NCBI RefSeq assembly: GCF_902388705.1
Contig: NZ_CABMQJ010000003.1
Location: forward strand, 62,001-126,000
DNA length: 64,000 nt
Source of the DNA: an uncultured Alistipes sp.
GTDB taxonomy: Bacteria; Bacteroidota; Bacteroidia; Bacteroidales; Rikenellaceae
Direction of reading: 5' to 3'
The notes under the pieces: model-generated
The model's database searches: none
What the model saw: only the letters and a program-made list of their open reading frames with translations
What the model was told of the DNA's origin: nothing
Made by a program: the position numbers and the translations under genes
Part shown: piece by piece, positions 21,187 through 29,954 of the stretch
Position numbering within the stretch: position 1 is the first letter of the stretch
Layout of the letters: each line of letters opens with the position of its first letter

Positions 21187-22068
21187 CTACAAACCTTTAA
21201 CGCTTCGCAGAGCCTCTTCCGCCATGTATGACGAGCGTACCAGCGGTGCGCTCGCACAATAGCTGAAGCCCATTTCCAGCGCTTTCAGTCTGTACCATTC
21301 GAATTTTTCAGGAGTGATATACGCCGCAACGGGGTAGTGCTCCAGAGTGGGACGAAGGTACTGACCGAGTGTTACGATCCCCACGCCCGCTTCGCGCAGA
21401 TCGTGCAGGGTCTGTAAAACTTCATCATCGCTCTCGCCAAGTCCGACCATCAGTCCGCTTTTCGTCGCGACTCCCCGTGCACTCAAGTAGCGCAGGGTTT
21501 CCAGGCTGGTGCGGTATTTCGCTTTGGAACGCACCACCGGGGTCAGCCGCTCGACGGTTTCGATGTTGTGCCCGATAATATCGGGCTTCGACGCGATGAC
21601 CACGTCCATCAGGGCGGGTTTTGCGTCGAGATCGGGAATAAGGAGCTCAATTACGGCGTCGGGATTCTGTGTGCGGATGGCATGGACGGTTTCGGCCCAA
21701 TGTGCGGCGCCGCCGTCCGGCAGGTCGTCACGCGTCACGGAAGTTACGACGACATACCGGAGTTTCATCAGAGCAACGCTTTCGGCGACCCGTCGGGGTT
21801 CCTCGGCGTCCGGGGCAAGGGGGTGTCCTGTCTTTGTCGCACAGAAGCGGCAGCCTCGGGTGCATATATCTCCCAGAATCATGAAGGTCGCGGTTCTGCG
21901 GCTCCAGCATTCGGCCTTGTTGGGGCACATGCCGCTGCTGCAAATCGTATGCAGCGCATGCTTGTCGACTATCTGCTGCACCTCGGCGTATTCCGGGGTG
22001 CGGTGGAGCCGGATCTTCAGCCATCCGGGTTTTTTCAGCACATCTACCTTGTCATAAAACTTCGGCAT
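21187..22068 (-). CDS. lipA: Lipoyl synthase (radical SAM)
   Basis: 293 residues. Inserts two sulfurs into protein-bound octanoate. The auxiliary cluster cysteines are C43, C48 and C54 in [13 protein letters not shown]; the radical-SAM cluster CxxxCxxC is C69, C73 and C76 in CTRGCRFC. The C-terminal RSSYMAEE motif supplies the serine ligand. Length is typical. It is the first gene of lipA-lipB-recJ; a perfect -7 box lies 28 bases upstream of its ATG. Confidence 0.96.
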   Translation of the reverse strand: MPKFYDKVDVLKKPGWLKIRLHRTPEYAEVQQIVDKHALHTICSSGMCPNKAECWSRRTATFMILGDICTRGCRFCATKTGHPLAPDAEEPRRVAESVALMKLRYVVVTSVTRDDLPDGGAAHWAETVHAIRTQNPDAVIELLIPDLDAKPALMDVVIASKPDIIGHNIETVERLTPVVRSKAKYRTSLETLRYLSARGVATKSGLMVGLGESDDEVLQTLHDLREAGVGIVTLGQYLRPTLEHYPVAAYITPEKFEWYRLKALEMGFSYCASAPLVRSSYMAEEALRSVKGL

Positions 22069-22095
22069 TTAAGTTCATTATTTTCCCAATTGATG

Positions 22096-22103
22096 CAAAA
22101 ATA
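22096..22103 (-). promoter_or_regulatory. -7 box of lipA
   Basis: TATTTTTG on the minus strand, a perfect TAnnTTTG match; predicted start about 20 bases before the lipA ATG. No good -33 element is seen. Confidence 0.6.
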
Positions 22104-22362
22104 CGAAAAAATAATTGATAATTCCTATGAATGTCTTATTTTCTTTCGCAACCGTACGCCGGATGTACCTGCCGCCCGTTTTGGCCGGTTCCGTCCGTTT
22201 CCTCAGGGCTTTCCCGCCTTCCGCACCGAATTTTCGGGGCCGTGACCCCGACAGGAGCTGCCTGCCGGGGGCATCCCCCGGCGGTTGCCGGGACCTGTTT
22301 GGGCCGTTGGATTGGGCTTGCTTTCGGAGGCTGTCCTTTTGCCGCATCGGGCCGCGTAATTG

Positions 22363-22394
22363 AAAAAATAAAAAATGCGGCCGTTAAAACCGCA
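22363..22394 (-). terminator. Weak-stem, strong U-tract terminator
   Basis: TGCGG (22376-22380) / CCGCA (22390-22394), followed on the minus strand by TTTTTTATTTTTT. It lies behind the candidate small RNA and could end read-through from it. The rest of the interval 22104-22362 holds no gene I can recognise. Confidence 0.5.
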
Positions 22395-22436
22395 ATTATT
22401 CATTATTTAAACCCCTCCGGCCTGCATTCCGGACAC

Positions 22437-22520
22437 AAGAAAGGGGGCCGGTACCTGGCAGTAGCGGCCCCCTCTGGTTAGGTTAGTTAGGTTAATGAGA
22501 GTGGGAGAATCCCACGTTTT
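22437..22520 (-). ncRNA. Candidate small RNA between the AraC gene and lipA
   Basis: Predicted RNA of about 84 nt. From the promoter at 22527-22558 the transcript would start near 22520, form a 5' hairpin GTGGGA / TCCCAC (22501-22515), run through an unpaired C/A/U-rich segment with tandem CCTAA-type motifs (about 22475-22498), and end in a strong 9-bp hairpin (22442-22450 / 22465-22473) followed by TTTCTT. There is no start codon and no ORF. This is the layout of a trans-acting regulatory RNA, but it could also be a short leader or attenuator. I do not recognise a named family. Confidence 0.55.
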
Positions 22521-22526
22521 GTTATA

Positions 22527-22558
22527 CAAAGATAAACGGAAAATCTTGATAAAACAAA
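22527..22558 (-). promoter_or_regulatory. Near-ideal Bacteroidota promoter on the minus strand
   Basis: The -7 box TATCTTTG (22527-22534) and -33 box TTTG (22555-22558) are separated by 20 bases, the expected spacing. No CDS starts within 400 bases downstream, which supports the small RNA call. Confidence 0.75.
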
Positions 22559-22649
22559 TCTTTTATAACATTTTTTCAAACTAACCTAAAAAAATCTGTT
22601 AATTTATAATTAAAAATTTTAAAATTAGAGTCAGTTTATAAGTTTTTGA

Positions 22650-23567
22650 TTAAAGCGCTTCGCGGATTTCTTCGGCCTCCTGTGGCTGGGACTGCTTCTC
22701 GGGAGCGAGCGAAGTGATGTGGCGGTTGCGGTATGCGGCCGGCGTCATCTGGTACTCCTTTTTGAAAAGTTTAATAAAATGCGACGTGTTGGGGAAGGTG
22801 CAGGCGTTGCCGATTTCGGAGATGGATTTCGAGGTCGAGATCAACAGCAGTCGCGAATGCATCAGCCGCTGGCGGATGTACCACTTGTGGGGCGGCATCT
22901 GGAAGTGGCGGCGGAACTCCTTCTTGAACGATGTGAGCGAACGGTTCGTGAGTTTCGACAGCTCCTCGATCGAGATGTCCTTGAAGATATGGTCGTAAAC
23001 GATTTGTTCGAAGTTTTCCTTGGCGGCGTCGACATTGCTCAACAACTTGCTTTTCAGGCAGCAGTCCTCGTGCGAGGCGATGAGATAAATCAATTCGGTC
23101 ATCTTGATGTTCTCGGCGGTGTCGTCGCGGTGGAAGTCCTCGTCGCGCAGGTAGTTGTTGGTGTTGACGAAAAAGTTACGGATCGAATTCCATGCGGGCA
23201 TCGCGACGTGCGATTTGTTACGGCAGTTTTCGCATGAATGTTCGTTCGAAATGTTCAGTCCGTAAGTAATGTTCAGGTGCAGGAGGATACGCTGGAGGTC
23301 TGCCGGCGTATAATAAAAGAGCACTTGTTCGAAGGGCTGGCCGTTTTCCGGGAAGTTCTCGATATAGTGATGCCCGATACCCAGGTAGAATACATCGCCG
23401 CGCGTAAGTGTCTGGCGTTTATCCCCGTCGTAAATGTACTTCGTACCGCGAAGGATGTAACCGATTGCGTAGCGCGAGAGCGCCTGGGACTGGATTCCGT
23501 TGTGAAGCGTTTCTACATACTTCACGATCATCGGCTGTTGGGCCGACGAATTCAATGAATTCTTCAT
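22650..23567 (-). CDS. AraC-family transcriptional regulator
   Basis: 305 residues from ATG at 23567 (MKNSLNSSAQQP). The N-terminal half looks like a cupin effector domain (GYILRGTKYIYDGDKRQTLTRGDVFYLG). The C-terminal 100 residues hold two helix-turn-helix motifs with IEELSKLTNRSLTSFKKEFRRHF and ISEIGNACTFPNTSHFIKLFKKEYQMTPAAYR, typical of AraC. The middle has four cysteines (CENC, then DCCLKSK) that may bind a metal or be redox-active. Target genes unknown. It is a single-gene unit with its own promoter. Confidence 0.92.
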   Translation of the reverse strand: MKNSLNSSAQQPMIVKYVETLHNGIQSQALSRYAIGYILRGTKYIYDGDKRQTLTRGDVFYLGIGHHYIENFPENGQPFEQVLFYYTPADLQRILLHLNITYGLNISNEHSCENCRNKSHVAMPAWNSIRNFFVNTNNYLRDEDFHRDDTAENIKMTELIYLIASHEDCCLKSKLLSNVDAAKENFEQIVYDHIFKDISIEELSKLTNRSLTSFKKEFRRHFQMPPHKWYIRQRLMHSRLLLISTSKSISEIGNACTFPNTSHFIKLFKKEYQMTPAAYRNRHITSLAPEKQSQPQEAEEIREAL

Positions 23568-23624
23568 ACTAAATCGTATTTTAAGTTTTTGAGAACAATA
23601 AGTTGCGTCACCATTGTTCAACAC

Positions 23625-23632
23625 CAAATATA
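23625..23632 (-). promoter_or_regulatory. -7 box of the AraC-family gene
   Basis: TATATTTG on the minus strand, perfect match, about 58 bases before the ATG. No -33 TTG at the right spacing. Confidence 0.55.
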
Positions 23633-23725
23633 CAATTTAATATTTGTTATATAAAAGAATCAATACGCCAAAAAGGCACATTCGGGCATATAGAACCTTT
23701 TGTGCTATATTTAGGGCTAAATAGA

Positions 23726-24715
23726 TTATTGTAATAATATTGTAGCGAAAGTTGCCGCGAGAAGCAGCATATAGACCGGGAGTGCTATGTTGCGGTGAAT
23801 ACGGACGAAAAATACCGGAATCAGCAGGGCCGAGGGAACGGCGATAAGGGTGAAAATTTCAGGTGTCGCGGCGGGGCTGAAGAGCAGTGCCCAGACCAAA
23901 ACGAGTATGCCGATATTAAAAAAGAGCACAAAGCGCGGTTTGGTTCCGGTGGCGTAGAGGTCGGTCAGGAAAAACAGGAGAGCCGTCAGATCGAGCAGGG
24001 CGAAAGCGCCCAGCATCATAAGGGCCGGAAAGGGCAGTTCCGTGAAAATCCGCAGGGGCAGGCCTGCCGTCATGCTTTCCCCCAGGGCGACGAGCGGGCC
24101 GGTAAAATCGCCGCCGGCTCCCCAACTGACATAACAGGCGGCAGCGATGGGCAGCAGCAGTCCGGTGAGCGCGACGACGGCTTCGCGGAACGTTCGCCGG
24201 AAGATTAGCACGGCCAGCGGGAGAATCAGCAGCAGCGGCGTTCCCGGTGCGTATACGACGGGCAGCAGCCCCAGGTAGAGCGAGGCCCGGAAAATGGCGT
24301 CGAAGCCGTACCCGTTGCAGAAAGCCCGACAGTAATTTTTTGCGGCCAGGGCCAGCAGCATCGAGGCTGCGAATCCGGTCAGGTAGTTTTCCCCGATGGA
24401 AATCCCGCAGGCGGCGATGGCATAAAGCGGAATCGGCAGGCAGGTGCCGATCGTATAGAGGTTGTAGCGGATGGCGATGCGGCCGATGCACATACCCGTA
24501 AAAAGAATCATGAACCCTGCGGCAATCCGCGCCCAGACCGGGCAGGCTGCCTGGAATTGGCGGAGCAGTTCGCCCGCGAGCGGCACTTCTCCCGGAACGC
24601 CGCCGCTGCCTGCGGGCTGCAGGTGGCCCCCGGCGCAGCACATGGTGGTGACGGCGAGTACGAAGAGGGTCAGAAAAGCCGGGACGAGCGGCTGGCGGGC
24701 GATGTCGAGTTTCAT
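23726..24715 (-). CDS. Polytopic membrane protein, possibly DUF6427-like
   Basis: 329 residues from ATG at 24715 (MKLDIARQPLVPAF). An upstream in-frame ATG at 24859 is rejected because the -7 box at 24739 lies inside that extension. About eight to ten hydrophobic helices separated by short loops, no signal peptide, no catalytic motif I can name. The length and helix pattern suit the DUF6427 integral membrane proteins of Bacteroidota, an assignment from memory only. Alone on its transcript; function unknown. Confidence 0.65.
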   Translation of the reverse strand: MKLDIARQPLVPAFLTLFVLAVTTMCCAGGHLQPAGSGGVPGEVPLAGELLRQFQAACPVWARIAAGFMILFTGMCIGRIAIRYNLYTIGTCLPIPLYAIAACGISIGENYLTGFAASMLLALAAKNYCRAFCNGYGFDAIFRASLYLGLLPVVYAPGTPLLLILPLAVLIFRRTFREAVVALTGLLLPIAAACYVSWGAGGDFTGPLVALGESMTAGLPLRIFTELPFPALMMLGAFALLDLTALLFFLTDLYATGTKPRFVLFFNIGILVLVWALLFSPAATPEIFTLIAVPSALLIPVFFVRIHRNIALPVYMLLLAATFATILLQ

Positions 24716-24738
24716 GCGGAATTGATTTCTCCTTTCGG

Positions 24739-24746
24739 CAAAAATA
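24739..24746 (-). promoter_or_regulatory. -7 box of the polytopic membrane protein gene
   Basis: TATTTTTG on the minus strand, a perfect TAnnTTTG match 23 bases before ATG 24715; it fixes the start choice for that gene. Confidence 0.6.
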
Positions 24747-25528
24747 GCGAAAAAAGCCGGACGGGAGTAAATAATTGCTAACTTTGTTGTACTTCGGAGT
24801 TTCGGATGCGGTGTTTGCGCATTCGCCGCTTTTACTGCCGGGCCTGTGTACGAGGGCACTCATTCCCGGTTGTGGGAACGAAAGTGCATCCCTTGCCGGT
24901 GGTGTGCGCATAGGGCGTGAAGGCAGGGTTTCGATGTGCCCCGTCAGCGCAGGCGCCGTGGACGGCAACTGAAACCCGGGCTTGGGTACAGGCCGGGGCC
25001 GGAGGCCGCCCGTGCGGAAGTCATGCTGTGGAGAACGGCCTCCGTTTCGTTCATACGGGAAAGGATATAGGCCGGGCCCGCGAACCCAGAAGCCTTGGGC
25101 CGCAGGGGCGGAGTGCCGAAAGTGAAGAATACACTTCCCTCCGTTCCCTAACTATTGGAATCGTGCCGAAGGGGCTGGCCGAAGTGCAGCGCAGGGGATA
25201 AAACCGGAATCCGCCTGTGCAAAGACTGCAAGAAACGGGAGCCTGTTGGCATGGGAACCGTGCAGGTGGAAATAAAAACCGGAATTCCCTCCATGCGCAG
25301 GAAGCGGGGCGGAGGCGTCAGAATCCTGTTGACCGGCATGGGAGAAAAACATCCGGCTTCGTTCGCACGGAACTGCGGTATATCTTCTTTTCTTGCGGGG
25401 CCGGGATGAATGATAATTACCAGGCGCTCCGCGGGTGCCGGGTCGGTGCTGAGCCGGTGGAAGTCCGGGTGACGGCAGAACGAACACACTGCCTGCAAAG
25501 AATGCGGGCGGGTTGAAATACGATTGCG
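24747..25528 (+). other. Gene-free region upstream of rnhB with an isolated promoter
   Basis: About 780 bases. A perfect -7 box TAACTTTG lies at 24779-24786 on the plus strand, 743 bases before rnhB, so a long leader or separate RNA may be made. The short open frames inside have no recognisable protein features. It lacks the conserved elements I know for RNase P RNA, tmRNA and SRP RNA. It may be a decayed gene or an unknown structured RNA. Confidence 0.4.
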
Positions 25529-26128
25529 ATGCTTGAGAACTGTTTTCAATACGACCTCGCCGAAGCGGGGTGCGACGAAGCGGGCCGCGGCTGTCTGGCG
25601 GGGCCTGTTTTTGCTGCTGCGGTGATTCTGCCGTCCGATTTCCACGACCCGCTGCTCAACGATTCGAAGCAGATGACCGAGCGGAACCGGGACAGGCTGC
25701 GGGAGATTATCGAGCGCGAAGCGGTCGCATGGGCCGTCGAAGCGGTGTCCGCAGCCCGGATTGACGAAATCAACATCCTGAACGCCTCGTTCGAGGGAAT
25801 GTCGCTGGCTGTGGCGCGGCTCGACCCTGCGCCCGGCTTTCTGGCCATCGACGGCAACCGTTTCCGGACACGGCTCGAGCTGCCGTACCGCTGTATTGTC
25901 AAAGGCGACGGCAAGTACGCCGACATTGCCGCGGCTTCGGTGCTGGCTAAAACCCATCGTGACGAATACATGCTCCGGCTTGCCGAAGAATTTCCGCAGT
26001 ACGGCTGGAAAAGGAACAAGGGATATCCTACCCGCGAACACCGGCTTGCAATCCGCGAGTACGGCCTGACACCCCACCACCGGCTGACATTCAACCACGA
26101 AATCGACCAGTTGGAATTTTCTTTCTGA
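25529..26128 (+). CDS. rnhB: Ribonuclease HII
   Basis: 199 residues. Cleaves RNA in RNA-DNA hybrids and at misincorporated ribonucleotides. The active-site DEAGRGCLAGPV motif starts at Asp16-Glu17; later acidic residues appear in FLAIDGNRF and GDGKYADIAAASVLAKTHRD; the C-terminal KNKGY-type segment is KRNKGYPTREH. Length is typical. It is followed by a strong terminator shared with the exbD gene. Confidence 0.96.
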   Translation: MLENCFQYDLAEAGCDEAGRGCLAGPVFAAAVILPSDFHDPLLNDSKQMTERNRDRLREIIEREAVAWAVEAVSAARIDEINILNASFEGMSLAVARLDPAPGFLAIDGNRFRTRLELPYRCIVKGDGKYADIAAASVLAKTHRDEYMLRLAEEFPQYGWKRNKGYPTREHRLAIREYGLTPHHRLTFNHEIDQLEFSF

Positions 26129-26168
26129 CCGTCCCGGACAGATTGTCGATACCTATATATAATATAAT

Positions 26169-26204
26169 AAAAAAGGGTTGAAGCCGGAACTTCAACCCTT
26201 TTTT
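26169..26204. terminator. Bidirectional terminator between rnhB and the exb operon
   Basis: Perfect 15-bp stem AAAAAAGGGTTGAAG (26169-26183) / CTTCAACCCTTTTTT (26190-26204), loop of 6. It gives a U-tract on both strands. Confidence 0.92.
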
Positions 26205-26220
26205 CAGTAAATACCTCCGA

Positions 26221-26691
26221 TTAGTATCCCAGCGACTTGGAAGCTGCGTAGGAGATTTTCAGTGCATTGGCACGGCGAAGCTCCTGCTTCACGTCGGTGA
26301 TGATACCCATTTTCGTCGTTTGGTCGGCCTTGAGGCAAATCGTCATCGAAGCACGGTCGAATTCGCTCAAATTGTCGCGTTCGGCGGCTACGAAGTCCAG
26401 AATGTCCTTGGTCGTCTTATACGAATCGTTCAGCTGGATACGCGGTGCAGTACCGAATTTGGATTGCATCGCCAGCGACGGCTGGCCGATGTGGATGTAG
26501 CTTACGAGCGATTTCTTCTCGAGCTTCTGCACTTCGGTCGCATCGGGGAGTTTGTATCTTACGAGCAGTTCCTGATCGCGCATGGTCGTCGACACCATAA
26601 AGAAGAAGAGGATCATGAAGATCACGTCAGGAAGCGATGCGGTCGAGATAGGGGGCAGACCTTTGTTGCCCTTTTTTTTCATTACTGCCAT
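26221..26691 (-). CDS. exbD: ExbD-family energy transducer (second copy)
   Basis: 156 residues with one N-terminal membrane helix (DVIFMILFFFMVSTTM, residues about 22-37) that contains the conserved proton-path Asp22 in SLPDVIF, then a periplasmic domain. Works with ExbB to harness proton-motive force for TonB-dependent outer-membrane transport. The start is three bases after the preceding exbD, at the end of a four-gene operon. The C-terminal domain (DVKQELRRANALKISYAASK) has the usual ExbD fold pattern. Confidence 0.92.
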   Translation of the reverse strand: MAVMKKKGNKGLPPISTASLPDVIFMILFFFMVSTTMRDQELLVRYKLPDATEVQKLEKKSLVSYIHIGQPSLAMQSKFGTAPRIQLNDSYKTTKDILDFVAAERDNLSEFDRASMTICLKADQTTKMGIITDVKQELRRANALKISYAASKSLGY

Positions 26692-26694
26692 GGC

Positions 26695-27303
26695 TTACTT
26701 CTTTTGGATGTTACGCGGCTCGGCCTCCGAAATCTTCAGAGGAATAGCACTCGAAATTACTTTGCGCTGATCTTCCGTGAGGTTCATGAATTTATCGCCG
26801 AATTTCTTCATGGCCAAATCGTCGCGCACTTCGTTGAACGCGCGTGCGAGTTCGTTCTGAACCATGATATACGACTGATAGCCCGTATCACGGGTGGTCT
26901 GCAGCGAAACAACGCCCTGGCTCACGGGATAAACCCATTTGCTGCCGTCGGGAAGTTCGATTTCCTCATCCTTTTTCTCCGGGAGATTTTCGTCGTCCAT
27001 CGGATTGAGAATGAATTCCTTCGTCCTGTCCTTCAGCTGGTGCAGGTCGATAACGCCCTGATTGCCGGGAGTTCCTGCCATGATGTTACCGCTGCCCGAA
27101 ATGAGCACCAGGAAGAGGTTGCGTTCCTTGACCTTGATGTCCTCCTGTTTCTGATCTTCAGGAGGCATCGGCGGAAGCATACGCACCAGACCGGTGTCGA
27201 CATTCATCGTAGTGGCCACCAGGAAGAAAATCAGCAGCAGGAAGGCGATATCGGCCATCGAGCCGGCATTGATCTCCTGTATTTGTCTTTTATTTCCTGC
27301 CAT
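26695..27303 (-). CDS. exbD: ExbD-family energy transducer (first copy)
   Basis: 202 residues. One membrane helix with the conserved Asp18 in SMADIAFLLLIFFLVATTM, then a periplasmic domain longer than standard ExbD, with an acidic insertion (about 105-125). The pair of unequal ExbD subunits after ExbB is a Bacteroidota arrangement. It supplies TonB energy for SusC-type and other receptors such as those in this window. Nine bases separate it from the upstream membrane-protein gene. Confidence 0.9.
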   Translation of the reverse strand: MAGNKRQIQEINAGSMADIAFLLLIFFLVATTMNVDTGLVRMLPPMPPEDQKQEDIKVKERNLFLVLISGSGNIMAGTPGNQGVIDLHQLKDRTKEFILNPMDDENLPEKKDEEIELPDGSKWVYPVSQGVVSLQTTRDTGYQSYIMVQNELARAFNEVRDDLAMKKFGDKFMNLTEDQRKVISSAIPLKISEAEPRNIQKK

Positions 27304-27312
27304 TGTTCGTTA

Positions 27313-27750
27313 TTATTTGAAGGCCCCGTAAATTTCGGTTCCGATGGCCGTCAGGAATGCTGCGACCAAAGCAACGTAGGTCACCAGGATACTGGTGTCG
27401 GTCAATACCGTTTCACCGCGGTCGAAGAACCCGCCTTCGGCAAGGTCGGGAATCTGGATGTCATGTCCGGACGCTACGAAGTAGGCGATACCGATGATGA
27501 CGATGATCAGTGCGAGTGAGATGATCGTACCCTTGATTCCCGCAGGATTCTGGATCATGCCGAAAACCGCGCAGAAAATAGCGGTAAGCACGGCAAACAC
27601 CACGAGGAAGTAGCACCATATGAGGTTCAGGTTGACCGAGGGGTCAAATTCCGTCGCCACTTCCGGATGGGGAGAAACCAGAGCGTAGATCAAGAGCGCG
27701 GCCGTGATTGCCAGAATCACACCCAACACTATGTTCAATATCTTTTTCAT
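27313..27750 (-). CDS. Small membrane protein of the exb operon
   Basis: 145 residues with four hydrophobic segments: ILNIVLGVILAITAALLIYA, the segment from LIWCYFLVVFAVLTAIF, TIISLALIIVIIGIAYF, and VALVAAFLTAIGTEIY. There is no signal peptide or catalytic motif. It sits between exbB and the two exbD genes with gaps of 30 and 9 bases, so it is probably a subunit or assembly factor of the TonB-ExbBD motor. Function unknown. Confidence 0.75.
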   Translation of the reverse strand: MKKILNIVLGVILAITAALLIYALVSPHPEVATEFDPSVNLNLIWCYFLVVFAVLTAIFCAVFGMIQNPAGIKGTIISLALIIVIIGIAYFVASGHDIQIPDLAEGGFFDRGETVLTDTSILVTYVALVAAFLTAIGTEIYGAFK

Positions 27751-27780
27751 AATTGTTTTTAGCTCTTTAAATCGTTGGGA

Positions 27781-28533
27781 TTATTTCTTGTTGTAAGCCG
27801 TCAGGATATCCATCAGCGTGATAGACGAATCCTCCATATCGTTTACGAGCGAGTCGATCTTCGAAACGATATAGTTATAGAACAACTGAAGAATAACCGC
27901 AGCGATAAGACCCATGAGGGTGGTCAGAAGGGCGACCTTGATACCACCTGCAACGAGGGTCGGGCTGATATCACCGGCAGCCTGGATGGCGTCGAATGCC
28001 GCGATCATGCCGACAACGGTACCCATGAAGCCCAACATAGGCGAAAGGGCGATGAACAGGCCGATCCACGAAAGACCCGATTCCATCTGGCCGGTCTGAA
28101 CCGAACCGTACGATACGACGGCTTTCTCCACTGCGTCCAGTCCCTGGTCGTAGCGATCCAGGCCCTGATAGTAGATCGAAGCGATCGGGCCGCGGGTGTT
28201 GCGGCAAACCTCTTTGGCAGCCTCGATACCGCCGTTCTTGAGGGCTTCCTCGACTTTGGCGATGAGTTTCTTCGAGTTGATCGTCGAGAGCGACAGGTAG
28301 AGGATACGCTCGATGGCTACGGCCAGACCGATTACCAAGCAGAGGAGCACCGGAAGCATCCAGGCCCAACCTCCCTCGAGGAACTTCTGCATCAGGATGT
28401 GGTGCATGCTCTCTCCGGCGATTTCTGTTTCGGCAACAACCGTTTCGGTTGCAGCAGCAGCCTCCTGCGCGAATGCGTTAACAGTACCCAGTGCGAACAG
28501 GGCCACTGACAGAATCAAAAAAAGTTTTTTCAT
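27781..28533 (-). CDS. exbB: ExbB/TolQ/MotA-family proton channel
   Basis: 250 residues. An N-terminal signal-like helix (residues 1-23) and Ala/Glu-rich linker precede the first core helix (WAWMLPVLLCLVIGLAVAIERI). The conserved channel helices follow: LFIALSPMLGFMGTVVGMIAAFD and a last helix containing LLTTLMGLIAAVILQLFYN. Motif GLxxALxTTxxGL is present as GGIKVALLTTLMGL. Inner-membrane partner of ExbD and TonB, first gene of the operon. Confidence 0.94.
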   Translation of the reverse strand: MKKLFLILSVALFALGTVNAFAQEAAAATETVVAETEIAGESMHHILMQKFLEGGWAWMLPVLLCLVIGLAVAIERILYLSLSTINSKKLIAKVEEALKNGGIEAAKEVCRNTRGPIASIYYQGLDRYDQGLDAVEKAVVSYGSVQTGQMESGLSWIGLFIALSPMLGFMGTVVGMIAAFDAIQAAGDISPTLVAGGIKVALLTTLMGLIAAVILQLFYNYIVSKIDSLVNDMEDSSITLMDILTAYNKK

Positions 28534-28907
28534 AGTTGTGTTAGATAAAATTAAATTTGATTAGTTGATCTTTTATTAGTTTTGTGTTTTCAGGTTTGTT
28601 CCTTTTGCCCGGTTTCCCGGCTCCTTTTGTTTTCGTTCAATAACTTTTTTTGTAAAAAAATCCTAAAAAAACATTTTTTCCGGCCTTGTCGGATGCTTCC
28701 GGCACCCTGTTTAGCATTGTCCGCGGCCTTTTCGGGCCGGCTCCATGCACACGGCCGAATCCCGAATATTTCATTCTGAATCCACCCAATTGCCTGCCGG
28801 TCAATGTCTTGTGTTGTAAATGCACCCCCGGCTGCCGTGTCCGAACGGCCCGATAAGGTACATTAGCAGTGCGAAATATAGAAAAAAAATTCGTTCCGTG
28901 CAACGTC
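28534..28907. other. AT-rich spacer between exbB and ansA
   Basis: 374 bases holding the exbB leader (with a 7/8 match TAATTTTA at 28546-28553, minus strand) and the ansA 3' region. No ORF with protein-like features and no strong terminator is seen. Confidence 0.4.
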
Positions 28908-29936
28908 TTAAGCCGTAAATTCTCCGCGCAGGGGACGGCGCAGCATCGCGCGGGTCTGTTCTTCGGAAAGTTCCAGCCCGAGGACGTACATCAGCTTGGT
29001 GACGGCAGCCTCGGTGGTCATGTCGTGGCCGCACAGGACGCCGATTTTTTGCAGCCGCAGCCCCGTTTCGTAGAGTTCCATCGAAACCTTGCCGCCGCCG
29101 CACTGGGTGATGTTGAGGATGATGACACCGCGGTCGATCGCCTCTTTCAGCACACGGATGAACCACTCGTTGGTCGGGGCGTTGCCCGCACCGAACGTTT
29201 CGAGCACCACGGCCCGCAGTCCCGGCGCCGCAAGCATGGCCCGCAGGATATTCTCCCCCAGCCCGGGAAAGAGTTTGATGATTTCGATGCCGTCGGCCAG
29301 GCGGGTGGCGATGCGCAGCTGCGGCGAATTCTCCGTCGGTTGCAGGATTGCCGGGAGGTTGTAGGCGATGTTCACCCCGACCTCGGCCAGCGGCGGGTAG
29401 TTGTAGGAACGGAAGGCGCTCAACGCCTCGGCACTGCGCTTGGTGGTGCGGTTGGCGCGGAACAGCCGGTTCTGGAAGTAGAGCGACACCTCGGGAACCT
29501 CGGGGCGGCCGCCGATATGGGCGCCTGCGATTTCGATGGCCGTAATCAGGTTCTCGCGGCCGTCGGTGCGCAGCACGCCGATCGGAATCTGGCTTCCGGT
29601 GAATACCACCGGCTTGGCGAGGTTCTCGAGCATGAAACTCATGGCCGAGGCGGTGTAGGACATGGTGTCCGTCCCGTGCAGTACGACGAATCCGTCGTAG
29701 CGCGCGTAGTTGTCGCGGAGCAGTTCGGCGAGCGCCACCCAGTTGGCGGGCGTGACGTTCGACGAGTCGATCACGGGGTCCATGGTCAGCACGTCTATGT
29801 CTACGTTGAGCCGCTTGAGCGAGGGGAACTCGTCGTAGATGCCGCTGAAATCGAAAGGCACCAGCGCCCCGGTTTCGGCATCGTTCTTCATGCCGATGGT
29901 TCCGCCCGTATAGATAATGAGGATTGAGGATTTCAT
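28908..29936 (-). CDS. ansA: Type I L-asparaginase
   Basis: 342 residues, no signal peptide, so the cytoplasmic type. Hydrolyses asparagine to aspartate and ammonia. Catalytic threonines are visible in IIYTGGTIGM (Thr near residue 13) and VVLHGTDTMSYTASAM (HGTDT); also VLETFGAGNAP. It is the last gene of dprA-tatD-ansA, 18 bases after tatD. Confidence 0.94.
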   Translation of the reverse strand: MKSSILIIYTGGTIGMKNDAETGALVPFDFSGIYDEFPSLKRLNVDIDVLTMDPVIDSSNVTPANWVALAELLRDNYARYDGFVVLHGTDTMSYTASAMSFMLENLAKPVVFTGSQIPIGVLRTDGRENLITAIEIAGAHIGGRPEVPEVSLYFQNRLFRANRTTKRSAEALSAFRSYNYPPLAEVGVNIAYNLPAILQPTENSPQLRIATRLADGIEIIKLFPGLGENILRAMLAAPGLRAVVLETFGAGNAPTNEWFIRVLKEAIDRGVIILNITQCGGGKVSMELYETGLRLQKIGVLCGHDMTTEAAVTKLMYVLGLELSEEQTRAMLRRPLRGEFTA

Positions 29937-29954
29937 CGTATATGCTTGTAACGG

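Noticed and set aside
24747..25528. RNase P RNA, tmRNA or SRP RNA in the gene-free stretch
   Set aside because: None of the conserved core motifs I know for these RNAs was found on either strand.
28582..28779. Small plus-strand ORF between exbB and ansA
   Set aside because: Low-complexity composition, no start context or family resemblance; likely spacer.
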